In this document: piece by piece, positions 46,626 through 55,849 of the stretch | Layout of the letters: each line of letters opens with the position of its first letter | How positions within the stretch are numbered: the first letter of the stretch is position 1 | Assembly: GCF_010500865.1 (NCBI RefSeq) | Contig: NZ_JAAAWN010000008.1 | Span: forward strand, 62,001-126,000 | DNA: 64,000 nt | From: Alteromonas profundi | Lineage (GTDB): Bacteria > Pseudomonadota > Gammaproteobacteria > Enterobacterales > Alteromonadaceae | Direction of reading: 5' to 3' | The notes under the pieces: generated by a model | The model's input: only the letters and a program-made list of their open reading frames with translations | Databases searched by the model: none | Told to the model about the DNA's origin: nothing | Program-made: the position numbers and the translations under genes

Positions 46626-48683
46626 ATGAGTTCGTTACTGCTGCGAATTATTATTTTTTTCTGTGTGGTAGTGCTGCCTACAATAGTAACACTTTGTAAT
46701 GCCAGTGAAGCAGAGCGGGGCACCGTAATTTATCAACAAGAAGCATTAGAAGTTTATATTCATGCCTCTGACAAGGAAAATGCACGTACGCTCGCACACT
46801 TTTGTACGAATAAAGGTCGCCAAAAGGGAACAAAATATCGCGTTAATGTGAGTTTTAGCGCAGCATACGAAAGGCGAACGCAACTTATTGGTTCAAGTTA
46901 TACGCAGTTTGTAAAAGAGAAGATTTATCCCAATTTAATCAAGCTATGTGGCGATATCCGCATAACTGAGATCGAAATGTCTATGACGCAGCAGGGGGAA
47001 AGCTCAGGTCCTAAGCGGTTTGAGTTGATGAGTTTTGCGATTGCAGATGAAGGGGAATCGATAACCTATACAAACTATCATCTCAACCATATTGCTGAAG
47101 CGCAAATGACCATGGAAGAGATAGCGGCACTTATGCCAGAAAACGTAGCGCACCTTTCCCCTTTAAATCGAGGTAAAGTACTCTACGAAGACGATAGAAT
47201 TACTGTGTATGCACGAGAAAACCCTTGGTGTCTTCCTCTCAAGCATTCCCGAACGCGGCCTAGCCCAAATGCGGGATTAGATATTGTGGTTCCCGTTTCT
47301 TACAGCGAGCTTCACCAATGGCTCAAAACGCACTATGAGTATTTCGAACATAAAATAATTAAACCTCTTATAGAGTCGTCATGTTTCCCGGGGTCCACAG
47401 TAAGCGCAAAATTCTATCAAAAAGGAAAGAGCGCTTATCTTGAAGAGGTAAGTTACGGTTTCAAGAAGCCTAAGCCTCAAGCCGGTTATGCGTATTCCTC
47501 CTCTCCAAGGCCGCTCGTTTTTACTGTTGTTAACCGCCAGCCCGGACTAACCCGTGAAGCGCGTCTCGCATCGATTAGCGCGCGTAAAGCTGAGCGAGAA
47601 GTATGGAATAGTTCCTGCAAAGGTATTTTCTGCTGGCTACATGGCGGGCAATATATTCAAGCTATTTATGATAATAACCTTAATGCCATTAAAAAGTTGG
47701 ATCGTAAAATTGATAACGCAATTACTTTATGGATCCGTCGTAATCTAGGTAACGATATTGCGAATACAAAGCATCAGGATTATTCTTTACTGCCGGTAAT
47801 TGCCGATACCTACCTTTATCAATATCAACAATATGCATTGTATAAGTGTCCAGATAATTTATTGCAAAAAACTTACCTTTATAAAAATCCTACGTTTGAG
47901 ATGCCTGATTATGATGGCCTCAGTATGCCGGACATGGGGGGAGAAATAGACTCTGCCACTTATGTCGTGCCCACAGAGCTTTTACCGCTATGTGATAAAG
48001 TATGCGACGCATTCGGCGGAAATTATGATCGTCTTATTATAAATAGCCTTAATGTGAGACCAGCGCTAGGAACAATTGATGGTGTGCACGAATTACTTGA
48101 TGAATATCGCTGCGACCGCCCTGATGTAAAACAGTTCGAAGATAACTTGGCTCGTCTAACCTTCGCGTATTTAGATAATAAACACGCTTGGCTTACGTCT
48201 ATAGAAGACGTGTCGACAGAGTCTTTAGGCACCCCCAAGAGCGATGTACGCGTTAAGCCTATTGCCCCACCAGTTGTAGACAATGGGTCTACAGCTAAAA
48301 CTATCGATAGCGCTGAATCAGAAAATACGCAAAAACCAAAAACAACAGAACCGCAACGGCGGGCGATTGCTAAACGCCCCTCATCATCCGCGCCCCCACA
48401 AGCTACAGTTTATCAGAACAAAACACCGCAGATAAATTCGACAGCAGAAAATAACAATGCCATAAACTATGAGCAAATGAATAGTGAGATAGCTTCGTTA
48501 GCTGAAAAGTACACAGCACGTTTAAATACGCTAAGCCAGGACTTTCAAAAAAAAGTATTGGCTACCGCTGATCCCCGTACACGGTCAAAATTACTCGCTG
48601 AGTTTCAACAAGAAATGGCGAGGTTAAATTCCGAGGCACGAAAGGAGACAGAAAAAGTAAAAGCGAAGTATAAGCGTAATTAA
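46626..48683 (+). CDS. Exported protein with duplicated N-terminal domain, unknown function
   Basis: A 685-aa protein with a signal peptide (about 1-27, Cys-Asn-Ala-Ser before Glu). Residues 31-138 and 182-280 look like two copies of one domain: each begins Arg-Gly-x-Val-x-Tyr and continues x-Val-Tyr, then a Cys, a helix with Phe or Tyr, Lys-Ile-x-Pro-x-Leu-Ile, a second Cys about 50 residues after the first, and a closing strand. A larger Cys-containing region follows (about 300-560), then a Pro/Thr/Ser/Lys-rich linker and a C-terminal charged coiled coil (about 615-685). I do not recognise the family. The ATG at 46626 has GAGGG eight bases upstream. Confidence 0.75.
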   Translation: MSSLLLRIIIFFCVVVLPTIVTLCNASEAERGTVIYQQEALEVYIHASDKENARTLAHFCTNKGRQKGTKYRVNVSFSAAYERRTQLIGSSYTQFVKEKIYPNLIKLCGDIRITEIEMSMTQQGESSGPKRFELMSFAIADEGESITYTNYHLNHIAEAQMTMEEIAALMPENVAHLSPLNRGKVLYEDDRITVYARENPWCLPLKHSRTRPSPNAGLDIVVPVSYSELHQWLKTHYEYFEHKIIKPLIESSCFPGSTVSAKFYQKGKSAYLEEVSYGFKKPKPQAGYAYSSSPRPLVFTVVNRQPGLTREARLASISARKAEREVWNSSCKGIFCWLHGGQYIQAIYDNNLNAIKKLDRKIDNAITLWIRRNLGNDIANTKHQDYSLLPVIADTYLYQYQQYALYKCPDNLLQKTYLYKNPTFEMPDYDGLSMPDMGGEIDSATYVVPTELLPLCDKVCDAFGGNYDRLIINSLNVRPALGTIDGVHELLDEYRCDRPDVKQFEDNLARLTFAYLDNKHAWLTSIEDVSTESLGTPKSDVRVKPIAPPVVDNGSTAKTIDSAESENTQKPKTTEPQRRAIAKRPSSSAPPQATVYQNKTPQINSTAENNNAINYEQMNSEIASLAEKYTARLNTLSQDFQKKVLATADPRTRSKLLAEFQQEMARLNSEARKETEKVKAKYKRN

Positions 48684-48827
48684 AAGTAGGATAAGTACAT
48701 TTAAGGGTAAACAAGAAGGCCAACGTACTTCTATGACTTCCAGACGCTATAAAAAATAACCAATAGCGCCTTAAATAATAATACGCCGTGATTTTAAGGC
48801 TAGCTTGTTGTTTCGAAGAGGACAAGG

Positions 48828-49883
48828 TTAATTTGCGCGTCCTTTTCGAACAACAAAGTCAGCAAATTTAACTCGCTCCTCTTCAGCACGTAATTGATCC
48901 CACTGGGCCGTTGAGCGGTAAATTCCCCATTTAGGGCGAATGAAGTCTTGTTCGCTTACCCCACGCCACATATCGATATTGTTTTCATGTATATCGATAA
49001 TTACGGCGTGATCCCGTAATCGGGTAAGTTGCATTATAAGCTGACCATCCTCTGCAAATGTTGCTTGCACAAACACTTTAACCCATTCATCGGTAATATC
49101 GGTCCAGTTAGCCCTAACTAAGTACACGTCATCTGTACGTTGTCCCTCCTCGGTATTGCCCGTGCTGTGTCTTACTTGTAACTCTTGCCCACTGCTGTCT
49201 TTTTCCACCCCAGAGAGGGTGAGTACCGGCTGCTCATCATTACCATTACTGTTGTCTTCTGAATTATTGCGTGCCTTTAATTGAAAAAAATGACTAAATT
49301 TACTGGTTAATGACATCTCGCTGGAGACAAAAAAGAACCACTCAAACTGCATGGTTTCACCCTCAAACCCTTTTAGCGGCGCCGCACTCTTGTCATAGCT
49401 TTTAATTTCGTTGCGCTGCCTATCCGACTCTACGCCTTTGTTAAAATCTAAGTCTCGATGGGCGAGAAAAACAAAGTGATTGCCTACCCAGGTGTCATTT
49501 TCCTCAATAATGTGTGGTATTGCCGTATGATCGTTGCTAAAGAAGTCTGGCGCTTCAATGCTTCCCTCGCCAAATACTGCTTCAATAAGCGAGTAGGTGT
49601 TCTCAGGAGAAGAAGTCCCATCGGCCGCAAGCAACACCTCGGTTTCAGTAACAAAACCCGTATCAGGGGTTTGTACCGTCATAGGTATCTCCGGAGAAGG
49701 GAGGGGAGTAGATGTATCATCGGTGGAGGTGTCTTGCTGTGTTGCTGTGCTAGCGCTACTGCTACTGCCTGAGGGGCCGCTACCACATGCTGAGATACAC
49801 GGCAACGCGAGGGCTATAGCAGCGCAGTAGCTTGCGTACTTTACGTTTCGGGCAAATAGTTTTCCAAGGATTTGGTTTTTCAT
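48828..49883 (-). CDS. Probable polysaccharide-lyase-like (jelly-roll) lipoprotein
   Basis: A 351-aa lipoprotein: a lipobox Ile-Ser-Ala-Cys (Cys33 from the ATG at 49883), then a Ser/Thr-rich linker (about 34-65), then a beta-rich domain. Motifs Arg-Gln-Arg-Asn-Glu-Ile-Lys-Ser-Tyr, Phe-Ser-His-Phe-Phe-Gln-Leu-Lys and Pro-Lys-Trp-Gly-Ile-Tyr-Arg resemble the heparin-lyase-I-like or glucuronan-lyase-like jelly-roll families (PF14099 and relatives), where Arg-Asn-Glu and Gln-x-Lys line the substrate groove. The substrate is unknown, perhaps an algal or self-made uronic polymer. The frame extends to a TTG at 49895, but the ATG is preferred. It is convergent with the exported repeat protein. Confidence 0.6.
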   Translation of the reverse strand: MKNQILGKLFARNVKYASYCAAIALALPCISACGSGPSGSSSSASTATQQDTSTDDTSTPLPSPEIPMTVQTPDTGFVTETEVLLAADGTSSPENTYSLIEAVFGEGSIEAPDFFSNDHTAIPHIIEENDTWVGNHFVFLAHRDLDFNKGVESDRQRNEIKSYDKSAAPLKGFEGETMQFEWFFFVSSEMSLTSKFSHFFQLKARNNSEDNSNGNDEQPVLTLSGVEKDSSGQELQVRHSTGNTEEGQRTDDVYLVRANWTDITDEWVKVFVQATFAEDGQLIMQLTRLRDHAVIIDIHENNIDMWRGVSEQDFIRPKWGIYRSTAQWDQLRAEEERVKFADFVVRKGRAN

Positions 49884-50301
49884 TTTGTTATCCAAAAATT
49901 AACAATTGGTTTTATTTTGTTTTTTAATTGGTTAACCATCAAGCGAAATATGAAAAAATGTGTAAGCCTTTTTCTATCTTTTCTGCACAGCCGAAAAACG
50001 AATGACACGGCAAGGAAGCACATATTAAATGGCTGGATTTTTCACTTACCTGGTGGCAAAACCAGTAGGGGAACCGCGTCTTTAGCGACTAAAAAGTCGG
50101 CGCTTACAACACAATACACATTGCAAGGCAAACCACCTGTGAAAAGGGTACGTTTCGTAATACACTTCACGGCTATCAAAATTTAGATAACCCGGTATGT
50201 GTTCTTACTCTATGCTAATGACGGCACTGTCGGGTTAGGTTACGCGGGCGTGATTTATATTGGCCGGCATGATGCGAAGTTGAAATAATAATAGGAAGTT
50301 T
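49884..50301. other. 418-base region upstream of the SMC-like operon
   Basis: It contains the promoters of the lyase-like gene (minus) and the SMC-like operon (plus). Two small perfect hairpins lie in order: CTGGT / ACCAG (50050-50065) and CGACT / AGTCG (50086-50099). GTGAA / TTCAC (from about 50140 to 50170) could form a third. AGGAAG lies five bases before the ATG at 50302. A structured 5' leader is possible. The weak reading frame through here is not convincing as a gene. Confidence 0.4.
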
Positions 50302-53300
50302 ATGGCAGGCTTAAATCGAATTGTTCTTATCGACACACACCTCCCCGGTGTGGTGGAATTAAAGCTTGATGGGCACACCAATATATGTGGCACCAATGCG
50401 TCAGGTAAAACGACCTTACAGCGGCTTATTCCGGTGTTCTATGGGGAATACCCTAGTCGTGTAGTACCCGCTACCCGAGACTCCTTTGAACGATGGTACC
50501 TGCCACGATTATCTAGTTTTATTATTTATGAATACACCCGCGCGGCGGGAGATCTTTGCCAAGCGGTATTGAGCTCTAACGGTAGTGGCGTAAACTATCG
50601 TTTAATAGGTAAACCGTTTGCCATTGAAGACTATCTTGTTGAGCAAAAAAACGGCAAGCATACCAGTGTGGGGAGCGCTGAGCTTGCCCGTGCACTAAAG
50701 CGCAACGATGTGTTGGTCACGAGTTTATTAACGACAAAAGATTTCCGCGCTATCATTCAAAACGATCATGGTGCATTGAACCAAAGCAGTAATGCTCGAG
50801 AGTTACTCGGTTACGCCAAAGTATTTAGCTTGTGCGAACCAAGTAAGCATATGCGTCATATCGAAAAGCTTGCCAAAGCCGTGCACTCCAAAGAAGGCAA
50901 GATGGAAACTATCAAAGCGATGATAGCGGCTATCTTAGAAGAAGACGGGGTGACTCCACCAACGTCAGGTCTAAGCCGTCATCGCGTAGATGATTGGATA
51001 AAAGAATGTCAGCTTATTAAGCAGTTCGACCATATTCGCCCAGAGTTTAGTAAACTTGAACAGGCAGAGATGGCACTTACTAGCACAGAGCAACTGCTTG
51101 CAAACCTAAAGCATAGTTTTGAGCTAGATAAAGTTCATTTATCAGCACGGATAGAAAGCACAAAAAATGAGCTTGAAGAAAACCAGTTTAACCGCAAGCA
51201 GGCCGATAACCAATGGCATGATACTCGGGATCATTTAAACCAGGTGATTTCTTCGGCCCGGGCCGATGTTGAAAAGTACGCCCATGAACTTGAAGCAGTA
51301 GAAAAAGAGTTCGATAAGTGGCAAGAGGAAGATATCGAGCAGCTAAAGGCTGACGTAGCCAATTTACCTCAATGGCAAAATTCTCGGGAACTGGCAGAAA
51401 GTCGTTACCACTTACTTACCGAAAAACACCAAGATATCGATGCCGCTTACAATCGCCGGTTAGCTGAATTGGGTGAAAACCTCACGCTAACGTTAGATGA
51501 ACTATCTGCTATACGTCAGGAAGCGGGGGATACAAAAGCGCAGTATCAGCAACAAGAGCGAGAAGCCATCCAGCGCATTAAAGATGACTTTTCGGGCCAA
51601 CTTAATGCCTTACACAATGAACATCAGGCGCAACTAAATGCACTTAATGTTACTGAAGCTGAACTGAAGTCGTCGCTGTCTAATGCTGGCTATAACGAAT
51701 TTGAGCAATCGCAGCTTGATTTACTTGATGGTGCAATTAAAGATGCGTCTATTAACGAAGACTCAGCCCGCGTTGCTTATCGAGACGCGCAGAAAAACTA
51801 TAACAAAGCGGTTCAAGTTCGCGAGCAGGCGTCCAACGCCTTAGATAAAGCACGTTTGGCTTTCCAGCAAGAAGAAAAAGCGGTAGCACAGACGAATCGC
51901 TTATTGTATCCCGGCGAAGGTTCGTTGTTAGAATTCTTACGTAAAAATGTAGATAACTGGGAAAATACACTGGGGAAGGTTATTCGCTCTGACTTGCTTT
52001 CTCGGACTGATTTGTCGCCCTCATTAAGTGAAGATAGTGCCAGCCTTATGGGCGTTACCTTAGCGTTCGATGAAGTTACTACCCCAGAGTTTGCGCAATC
52101 AGAACATGCGTTAAAACAACAATTAAAAGATGCAGAACTGCGCCAGGCCGCTTCGCTTGCTGCGCAAAATGAATGCGAGACAAACTTAGCTAAAGCCAAT
52201 GAAGAGGTACGTAACCTCGAATTGGTAATGACGCAAAAAGACAATGAAGTAAAAAGTGCAGAAGCCAGTAGAAAGCGTGCGCAGCAAGACAGAGACACTG
52301 TACTGAGTGAATACCAGCAAGCGTTGTCGCAGCGTAAGCAAAAGGCGAAAAGTAAACTTGAAGCTAATCAGCAAGCACAAAAAAATGCCAAAGCGCAATT
52401 TGAACTTAGCCGTGATGAAATAAAAGACCAACAGCGCGAAGCTGAAACCGAACATCGTTTTCACTGGCAGCAACTCATCGCCGATAGCGAAGCACGCATA
52501 GCGCAAATTGATAATGATATTAATAAAGCCAAAGCCGATGCGGCCACTGCACGTAAAGAGATGCAGGCTTGGCTTGAAAATGAGTTAAATAACCGTGGCG
52601 TTGATGTTGATGAAATTGGGCAGCTTAAAAAGCAGATTGCTACCTTAAAAGATAACATTACACGTACCGAAAGCCAGCGTCATAAAGTTGCCGATTACGA
52701 GCGTTGGTATAGTACTGTATTTACTCAACAAAAAGTAACCTGGCAAGAAGGTTTGGCGAAAGCGCGTAAGTCGCTTGGAGAGGCAGAGCGTAGCCTTGCA
52801 CAACAACAAAGTGACTACAAAAATCAGCGCGAAGCGCTGCAAGAACAGCATACTCAACTAGATAGTAAACTGAGAACGGCTAGCGAACATGCCGAACAGA
52901 TTAAAACGTTAAGTAAATCTCTCAGTAAGCTTACGCTTCATGCGGCCTCACAGGATATTGAGGTGAAACATGATGATGTGAGTATTAGCCAGCGTATATC
53001 AGAGGTGCAAGGCTACTTGCAAGAGCGCGATACCTTGCTTAGCGATATCCGGGCTTATGTCGAAAGGTTCGATCAGCTTATCGCGGCGCAAGCGGGGACA
53101 GGGTTATCAGATACATGGGAACGTGCCCGCGAAGAATGTGCCACCATTAATGCTCATGGTGTAAAAAGCTTTGATCATAGACGTATGGTGAAACACTTGT
53201 CTCAACTGCTAAACGTCATTGTTCCTCAGAAGCTACAAGGGTTGCGAGAGCAAGGGCGCATATTCGGTGCAGACTTATCGCAGTACTACTTTGTACTGGC

Positions 53301-54000
53301 CGATATCGATAAGCGTATTGTTACGCAAAGCCGCCGGATTACCGAAGAAGTAGACAGTGAACTCTTCCTAGATGGAGTGTCTGACTCGGCAGTTAAAATT
53401 CGCTCCCGCATTAGCGAGTTAGAGTTTTGGCCAGAGCTAGAACATTTTCGCTCCCTGTATCAACAATGGATGGATGAGGGCGCAAATAATCTTCCCGATG
53501 AAGAATACGGCATGAGCATGCGCAGAGTGTTAGATATCTTAGGCCGTGCCGCGCTTACTGGGGGGATAAATAAGTTGCTTGATATTGAGTTGCATTTGCG
53601 AGAAGGAAAAAGCGACCTTGTGATCCGCACTGATAGGCAATTAAACGAGTCATCAAGCCATGGTATGGCGTACCTTATTTTGTGTAAATTCTTGCTCGCC
53701 TTTACCCGTTTGCTGCGCGGTGATGCCGAGGCCACGGTTCATTGGCCGATAGATGAACTAGGGACGCTTCACCAAAGCAATGTAAAGAAAATATTCGATG
53801 CTTGCCAAAATAACAATATTAGTGTGGTTGGGGCGTTTCCCAACCCCGAATCAGAAGTTCTAACACTCTTTCAGAATCGTTATTTGATTGACAAAGTAAC
53901 TCGCCAATTACAGGTGGTTCAACCAAAAACAAGTGCCATTACCGAGCGATTGAAAGCGAGAAAAGAAGCGCAAGAAGGCAGTAAGGAGACATCGGTATGA
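50302..54000 (+). CDS. SMC-like ATPase of a Muk/Mks-type condensin (DUF3584)
   Basis: A 1232-aa protein with SMC layout. The P-loop Gly-Thr-Asn-Ala-Ser-Gly-Lys-Thr lies at 30-37 in an N-terminal half-head (1-260). Long coiled-coil arms (about 265-530 and 605-1000) flank a short globular break (about 535-600) that would be the hinge. A C-terminal half-head carries Ser-Ser-Ser-His-Gly (1117-1121) where an ABC signature is expected and Walker B Trp-Pro-Ile-Asp-Glu (1148-1152). Length and P-loop fit DUF3584 (PF12128). The protein should dimerise at the hinge and close on DNA in an ATP-dependent way with the two downstream products. The gene ends in an ATGA overlap with the next one. It differs from MukB in length (about 1480 aa) and sequence; MksB or JetC kinship is the nearest guess. 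Confidence 0.82.
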   Translation: MAGLNRIVLIDTHLPGVVELKLDGHTNICGTNASGKTTLQRLIPVFYGEYPSRVVPATRDSFERWYLPRLSSFIIYEYTRAAGDLCQAVLSSNGSGVNYRLIGKPFAIEDYLVEQKNGKHTSVGSAELARALKRNDVLVTSLLTTKDFRAIIQNDHGALNQSSNARELLGYAKVFSLCEPSKHMRHIEKLAKAVHSKEGKMETIKAMIAAILEEDGVTPPTSGLSRHRVDDWIKECQLIKQFDHIRPEFSKLEQAEMALTSTEQLLANLKHSFELDKVHLSARIESTKNELEENQFNRKQADNQWHDTRDHLNQVISSARADVEKYAHELEAVEKEFDKWQEEDIEQLKADVANLPQWQNSRELAESRYHLLTEKHQDIDAAYNRRLAELGENLTLTLDELSAIRQEAGDTKAQYQQQEREAIQRIKDDFSGQLNALHNEHQAQLNALNVTEAELKSSLSNAGYNEFEQSQLDLLDGAIKDASINEDSARVAYRDAQKNYNKAVQVREQASNALDKARLAFQQEEKAVAQTNRLLYPGEGSLLEFLRKNVDNWENTLGKVIRSDLLSRTDLSPSLSEDSASLMGVTLAFDEVTTPEFAQSEHALKQQLKDAELRQAASLAAQNECETNLAKANEEVRNLELVMTQKDNEVKSAEASRKRAQQDRDTVLSEYQQALSQRKQKAKSKLEANQQAQKNAKAQFELSRDEIKDQQREAETEHRFHWQQLIADSEARIAQIDNDINKAKADAATARKEMQAWLENELNNRGVDVDEIGQLKKQIATLKDNITRTESQRHKVADYERWYSTVFTQQKVTWQEGLAKARKSLGEAERSLAQQQSDYKNQREALQEQHTQLDSKLRTASEHAEQIKTLSKSLSKLTLHAASQDIEVKHDDVSISQRISEVQGYLQERDTLLSDIRAYVERFDQLIAAQAGTGLSDTWERAREECATINAHGVKSFDHRRMVKHLSQLLNVIVPQKLQGLREQGRIFGADLSQYYFVLADIDKRIVTQSRRITEEVDSELFLDGVSDSAVKIRSRISELEFWPELEHFRSLYQQWMDEGANNLPDEEYGMSMRRVLDILGRAALTGGINKLLDIELHLREGKSDLVIRTDRQLNESSSHGMAYLILCKFLLAFTRLLRGDAEATVHWPIDELGTLHQSNVKKIFDACQNNNISVVGAFPNPESEVLTLFQNRYLIDKVTRQLQVVQPKTSAITERLKARKEAQEGSKETSV

Positions 54001-54632
54001 TGACTGAGCAAGGTTTTGTATTAAGTGCACTATTGCAAGGGGCGTTTATTTGCCAAGTGACAAACGAAGAAGCGTGGCGCTTTTTAAAAAGTAACGATAA
54101 CGCGCAGCAACTAGAGCCCCATCTAAACTTACTCAATCGAACCTTATCAACCACTGCAGAGGGAGAGGTTTTCTTCGCCAGTTATTTAACTATAGGGGAA
54201 GCTGAACGTAAGGTATTAACGCAACAATTCCAAGATACTGCGTCAAACCTTATTCCTTTGGTTGAGTGGCTGCTATTGGTACAGCAGGCCAGTGAGTCAG
54301 ATATGCCTGTTACCATGGGCAATGCAATCCGTTTAAACGAGCTACAAACTACCATAGAAGATACCCCTGCTTACGCAGAGCAACTAGAGAAAATATCGCG
54401 TTATAAGATGTTTGGTTCTACAAGTGTAAACCTTGATGGTCAGCTTAAGCAGGTATTTAAACGCTTAACGGAATTGGGGTATCTGAGTAAGCCAAACCCA
54501 GATAAACAGATTTACTTGGCCACAGGTAAAGTCGAGCACTTGTATGAAATGATACGCTTTATTGATGAGACTGAAGCGTTAAGCTTGTCGGAACAAGCGG
54601 AGGCGGCGATTTCTCAAGGAAGCTTGCTATGA
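53997..54632 (+). CDS. MukE/JetB-like winged-helix subunit
   Basis: A 211-aa protein. An N-terminal helical half precedes a probable winged helix at about 135-195, with the pattern Leu-Asp-Gly-Gln-Leu-Lys-Gln-Val-Phe-Lys-Arg-Leu then Leu-Gly-Tyr-Leu and a Tyr-Leu-Ala-Thr wing strand. This size and layout match MukE/MksE (DUF4194-like) subunits, which bridge the kleisin and the ATPase head. I infer this mainly from size, fold pattern and position, not from a strong sequence match. The ATG at 53997 overlaps the ATPase stop by four bases; a second ATG follows immediately. Confidence 0.65.
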   Translation: MMTEQGFVLSALLQGAFICQVTNEEAWRFLKSNDNAQQLEPHLNLLNRTLSTTAEGEVFFASYLTIGEAERKVLTQQFQDTASNLIPLVEWLLLVQQASESDMPVTMGNAIRLNELQTTIEDTPAYAEQLEKISRYKMFGSTSVNLDGQLKQVFKRLTELGYLSKPNPDKQIYLATGKVEHLYEMIRFIDETEALSLSEQAEAAISQGSLL

Positions 54633-55849
54633 GCCAAGTGTTAATACAGGCGGGTACTAAGTTACTTAATGCGCTAGGCAGACATAGCGATCTTATTATG
54701 CAAGCCTATGTCAATGGTACAGTGAAAGAGCAAGATTACAGTGCCAAGGTGTTAGAACAACTCACACAGCTTGGTGTACTGTGGCGCCCTGATGCGCAAA
54801 GCGAACTGCGACTGAAAAGCGCGGTAAGAACCCTCCTTGAAGGCAGTCTTCAGGACGAACGAAACCGCACAATAAACGCAAATATTGGCGCATCATTGGC
54901 AAGTTTAAAGACCTTGGCCGAACACTATAAAGAAGCCCTTTATCATAATAAGTTCAACGAAGCGGCTGCGCATATGAGTGATTTAACCGAGCATGTGTAT
55001 CAGTTGTCCGAGTCGCTGTCTAATAGTGTTAGGATCATGTTCAGCCGTATTAATAACGAATTTGGCTATGTATCCTCGGTTGACGCTAAAATCCGTGAAA
55101 ACGAGCTAGCTCAAGGACAGGTAACCGATTTATTGTCTCAGTTAGAGTGTTTTCGATTTGACGAGTTAAGTGAAATTGCCGGTTCAAATAGAGAATTGCG
55201 GCATTTATTGGTGGTATCACTACAGCAACGCTTTTCAAAAGCGGCGCAAGAGCTGTCTGTGGTACAAGCGAGATTACTCGATTTGCTGGGCAGGTTTAGA
55301 GAATTTAAAGGGCGTACTCGGTTACTTAAGGGGTACCTGCTGCATATGGAACAGCAACCCGATTTCACGCCAGGGAACTACGCCAACCTAACGCAAGTTC
55401 CCGTGCTTTTTAACCAAACCGCTAGCGTTATTAAACCAGCGTCAGTAGATGTCAATAGTGTGGAACATGAAGAAGCCTACCACGGAATGGTGGCCTCGCT
55501 ATCGCATATTCACAAACGCCATCAACATGATCATGAAGATGACAAGCAACAAGACATTGATATGACTGAGCAGTCTACGGTGTCGTTGGAAAAAGACCCG
55601 CTACAACTCGCGGTAGAAGACTACTTTTGTGACGTTATAGATTCAGGGCAACCGAAAACTGCCTTAAGCTATTATCAGGAAAAGTCACTAACCTTTGACC
55701 AAGAAGTATGGATTTATCAGGTTATTGGCGGGTATCAGGCGCTGGCCGACCAGGAAAAGCAGTTCTTCGCGTTAGATGCTCACGGTAAAAACGATCCTAC
55801 GTACACAGGAAACTTCTACATTAATGATATTACATTGGGCTTGCGTTAA
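54629..55849 (+). CDS. MukF/kleisin-like subunit
   Basis: A 406-aa, largely helical protein. An N-terminal region of about 70 residues with a winged-helix look (ending Leu-Gly-Val-Leu-Trp-Arg, then a basic strand) is followed by long helices (about 85-260), a His/Asp/Gln-rich linker (about 290-315) and a C-terminal domain of about 80 residues. This is the expected layout of MukF/MksF/JetA kleisins, whose N and C domains touch different parts of the ATPase. Related proteins are, as I recall, sometimes labelled phosphoenolpyruvate carboxylase in databases, but no carboxylase motif is present. It overlaps the previous gene by ATGA, so the three subunits are co-translated. Confidence 0.6.
   Translation: MSQVLIQAGTKLLNALGRHSDLIMQAYVNGTVKEQDYSAKVLEQLTQLGVLWRPDAQSELRLKSAVRTLLEGSLQDERNRTINANIGASLASLKTLAEHYKEALYHNKFNEAAAHMSDLTEHVYQLSESLSNSVRIMFSRINNEFGYVSSVDAKIRENELAQGQVTDLLSQLECFRFDELSEIAGSNRELRHLLVVSLQQRFSKAAQELSVVQARLLDLLGRFREFKGRTRLLKGYLLHMEQQPDFTPGNYANLTQVPVLFNQTASVIKPASVDVNSVEHEEAYHGMVASLSHIHKRHQHDHEDDKQQDIDMTEQSTVSLEKDPLQLAVEDYFCDVIDSGQPKTALSYYQEKSLTFDQEVWIYQVIGGYQALADQEKQFFALDAHGKNDPTYTGNFYINDITLGLR

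Noticed and set aside
49872..50186. 104-codon plus-strand reading frame upstream of the SMC-like gene
   Set aside because: It starts inside the lyase gene on the other strand, has no ribosome site and looks random; hairpins in the same stretch suggest non-coding sequence.
50040..50200. c-di-GMP (GEMM) riboswitch look-alike: GGCAAACC followed by a GAAA loop and an ACG word
   Set aside because: The stem pairing around the GAAA loop is imperfect and the conserved ACGCAAAGC stretch and second helix are missing. I kept it only as a possible structured leader.
50302..55849. Calling the SMC-like operon a Wadjet anti-plasmid defence system
   Set aside because: No JetD/Toprim nuclease gene is adjacent and the gene order is reversed, so a defence role cannot be claimed.
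54629..55849. Phosphoenolpyruvate carboxylase as the product of the third operon gene
   Set aside because: The protein is 406 aa, far shorter than the enzyme, and has none of its catalytic motifs. The position fits a kleisin.
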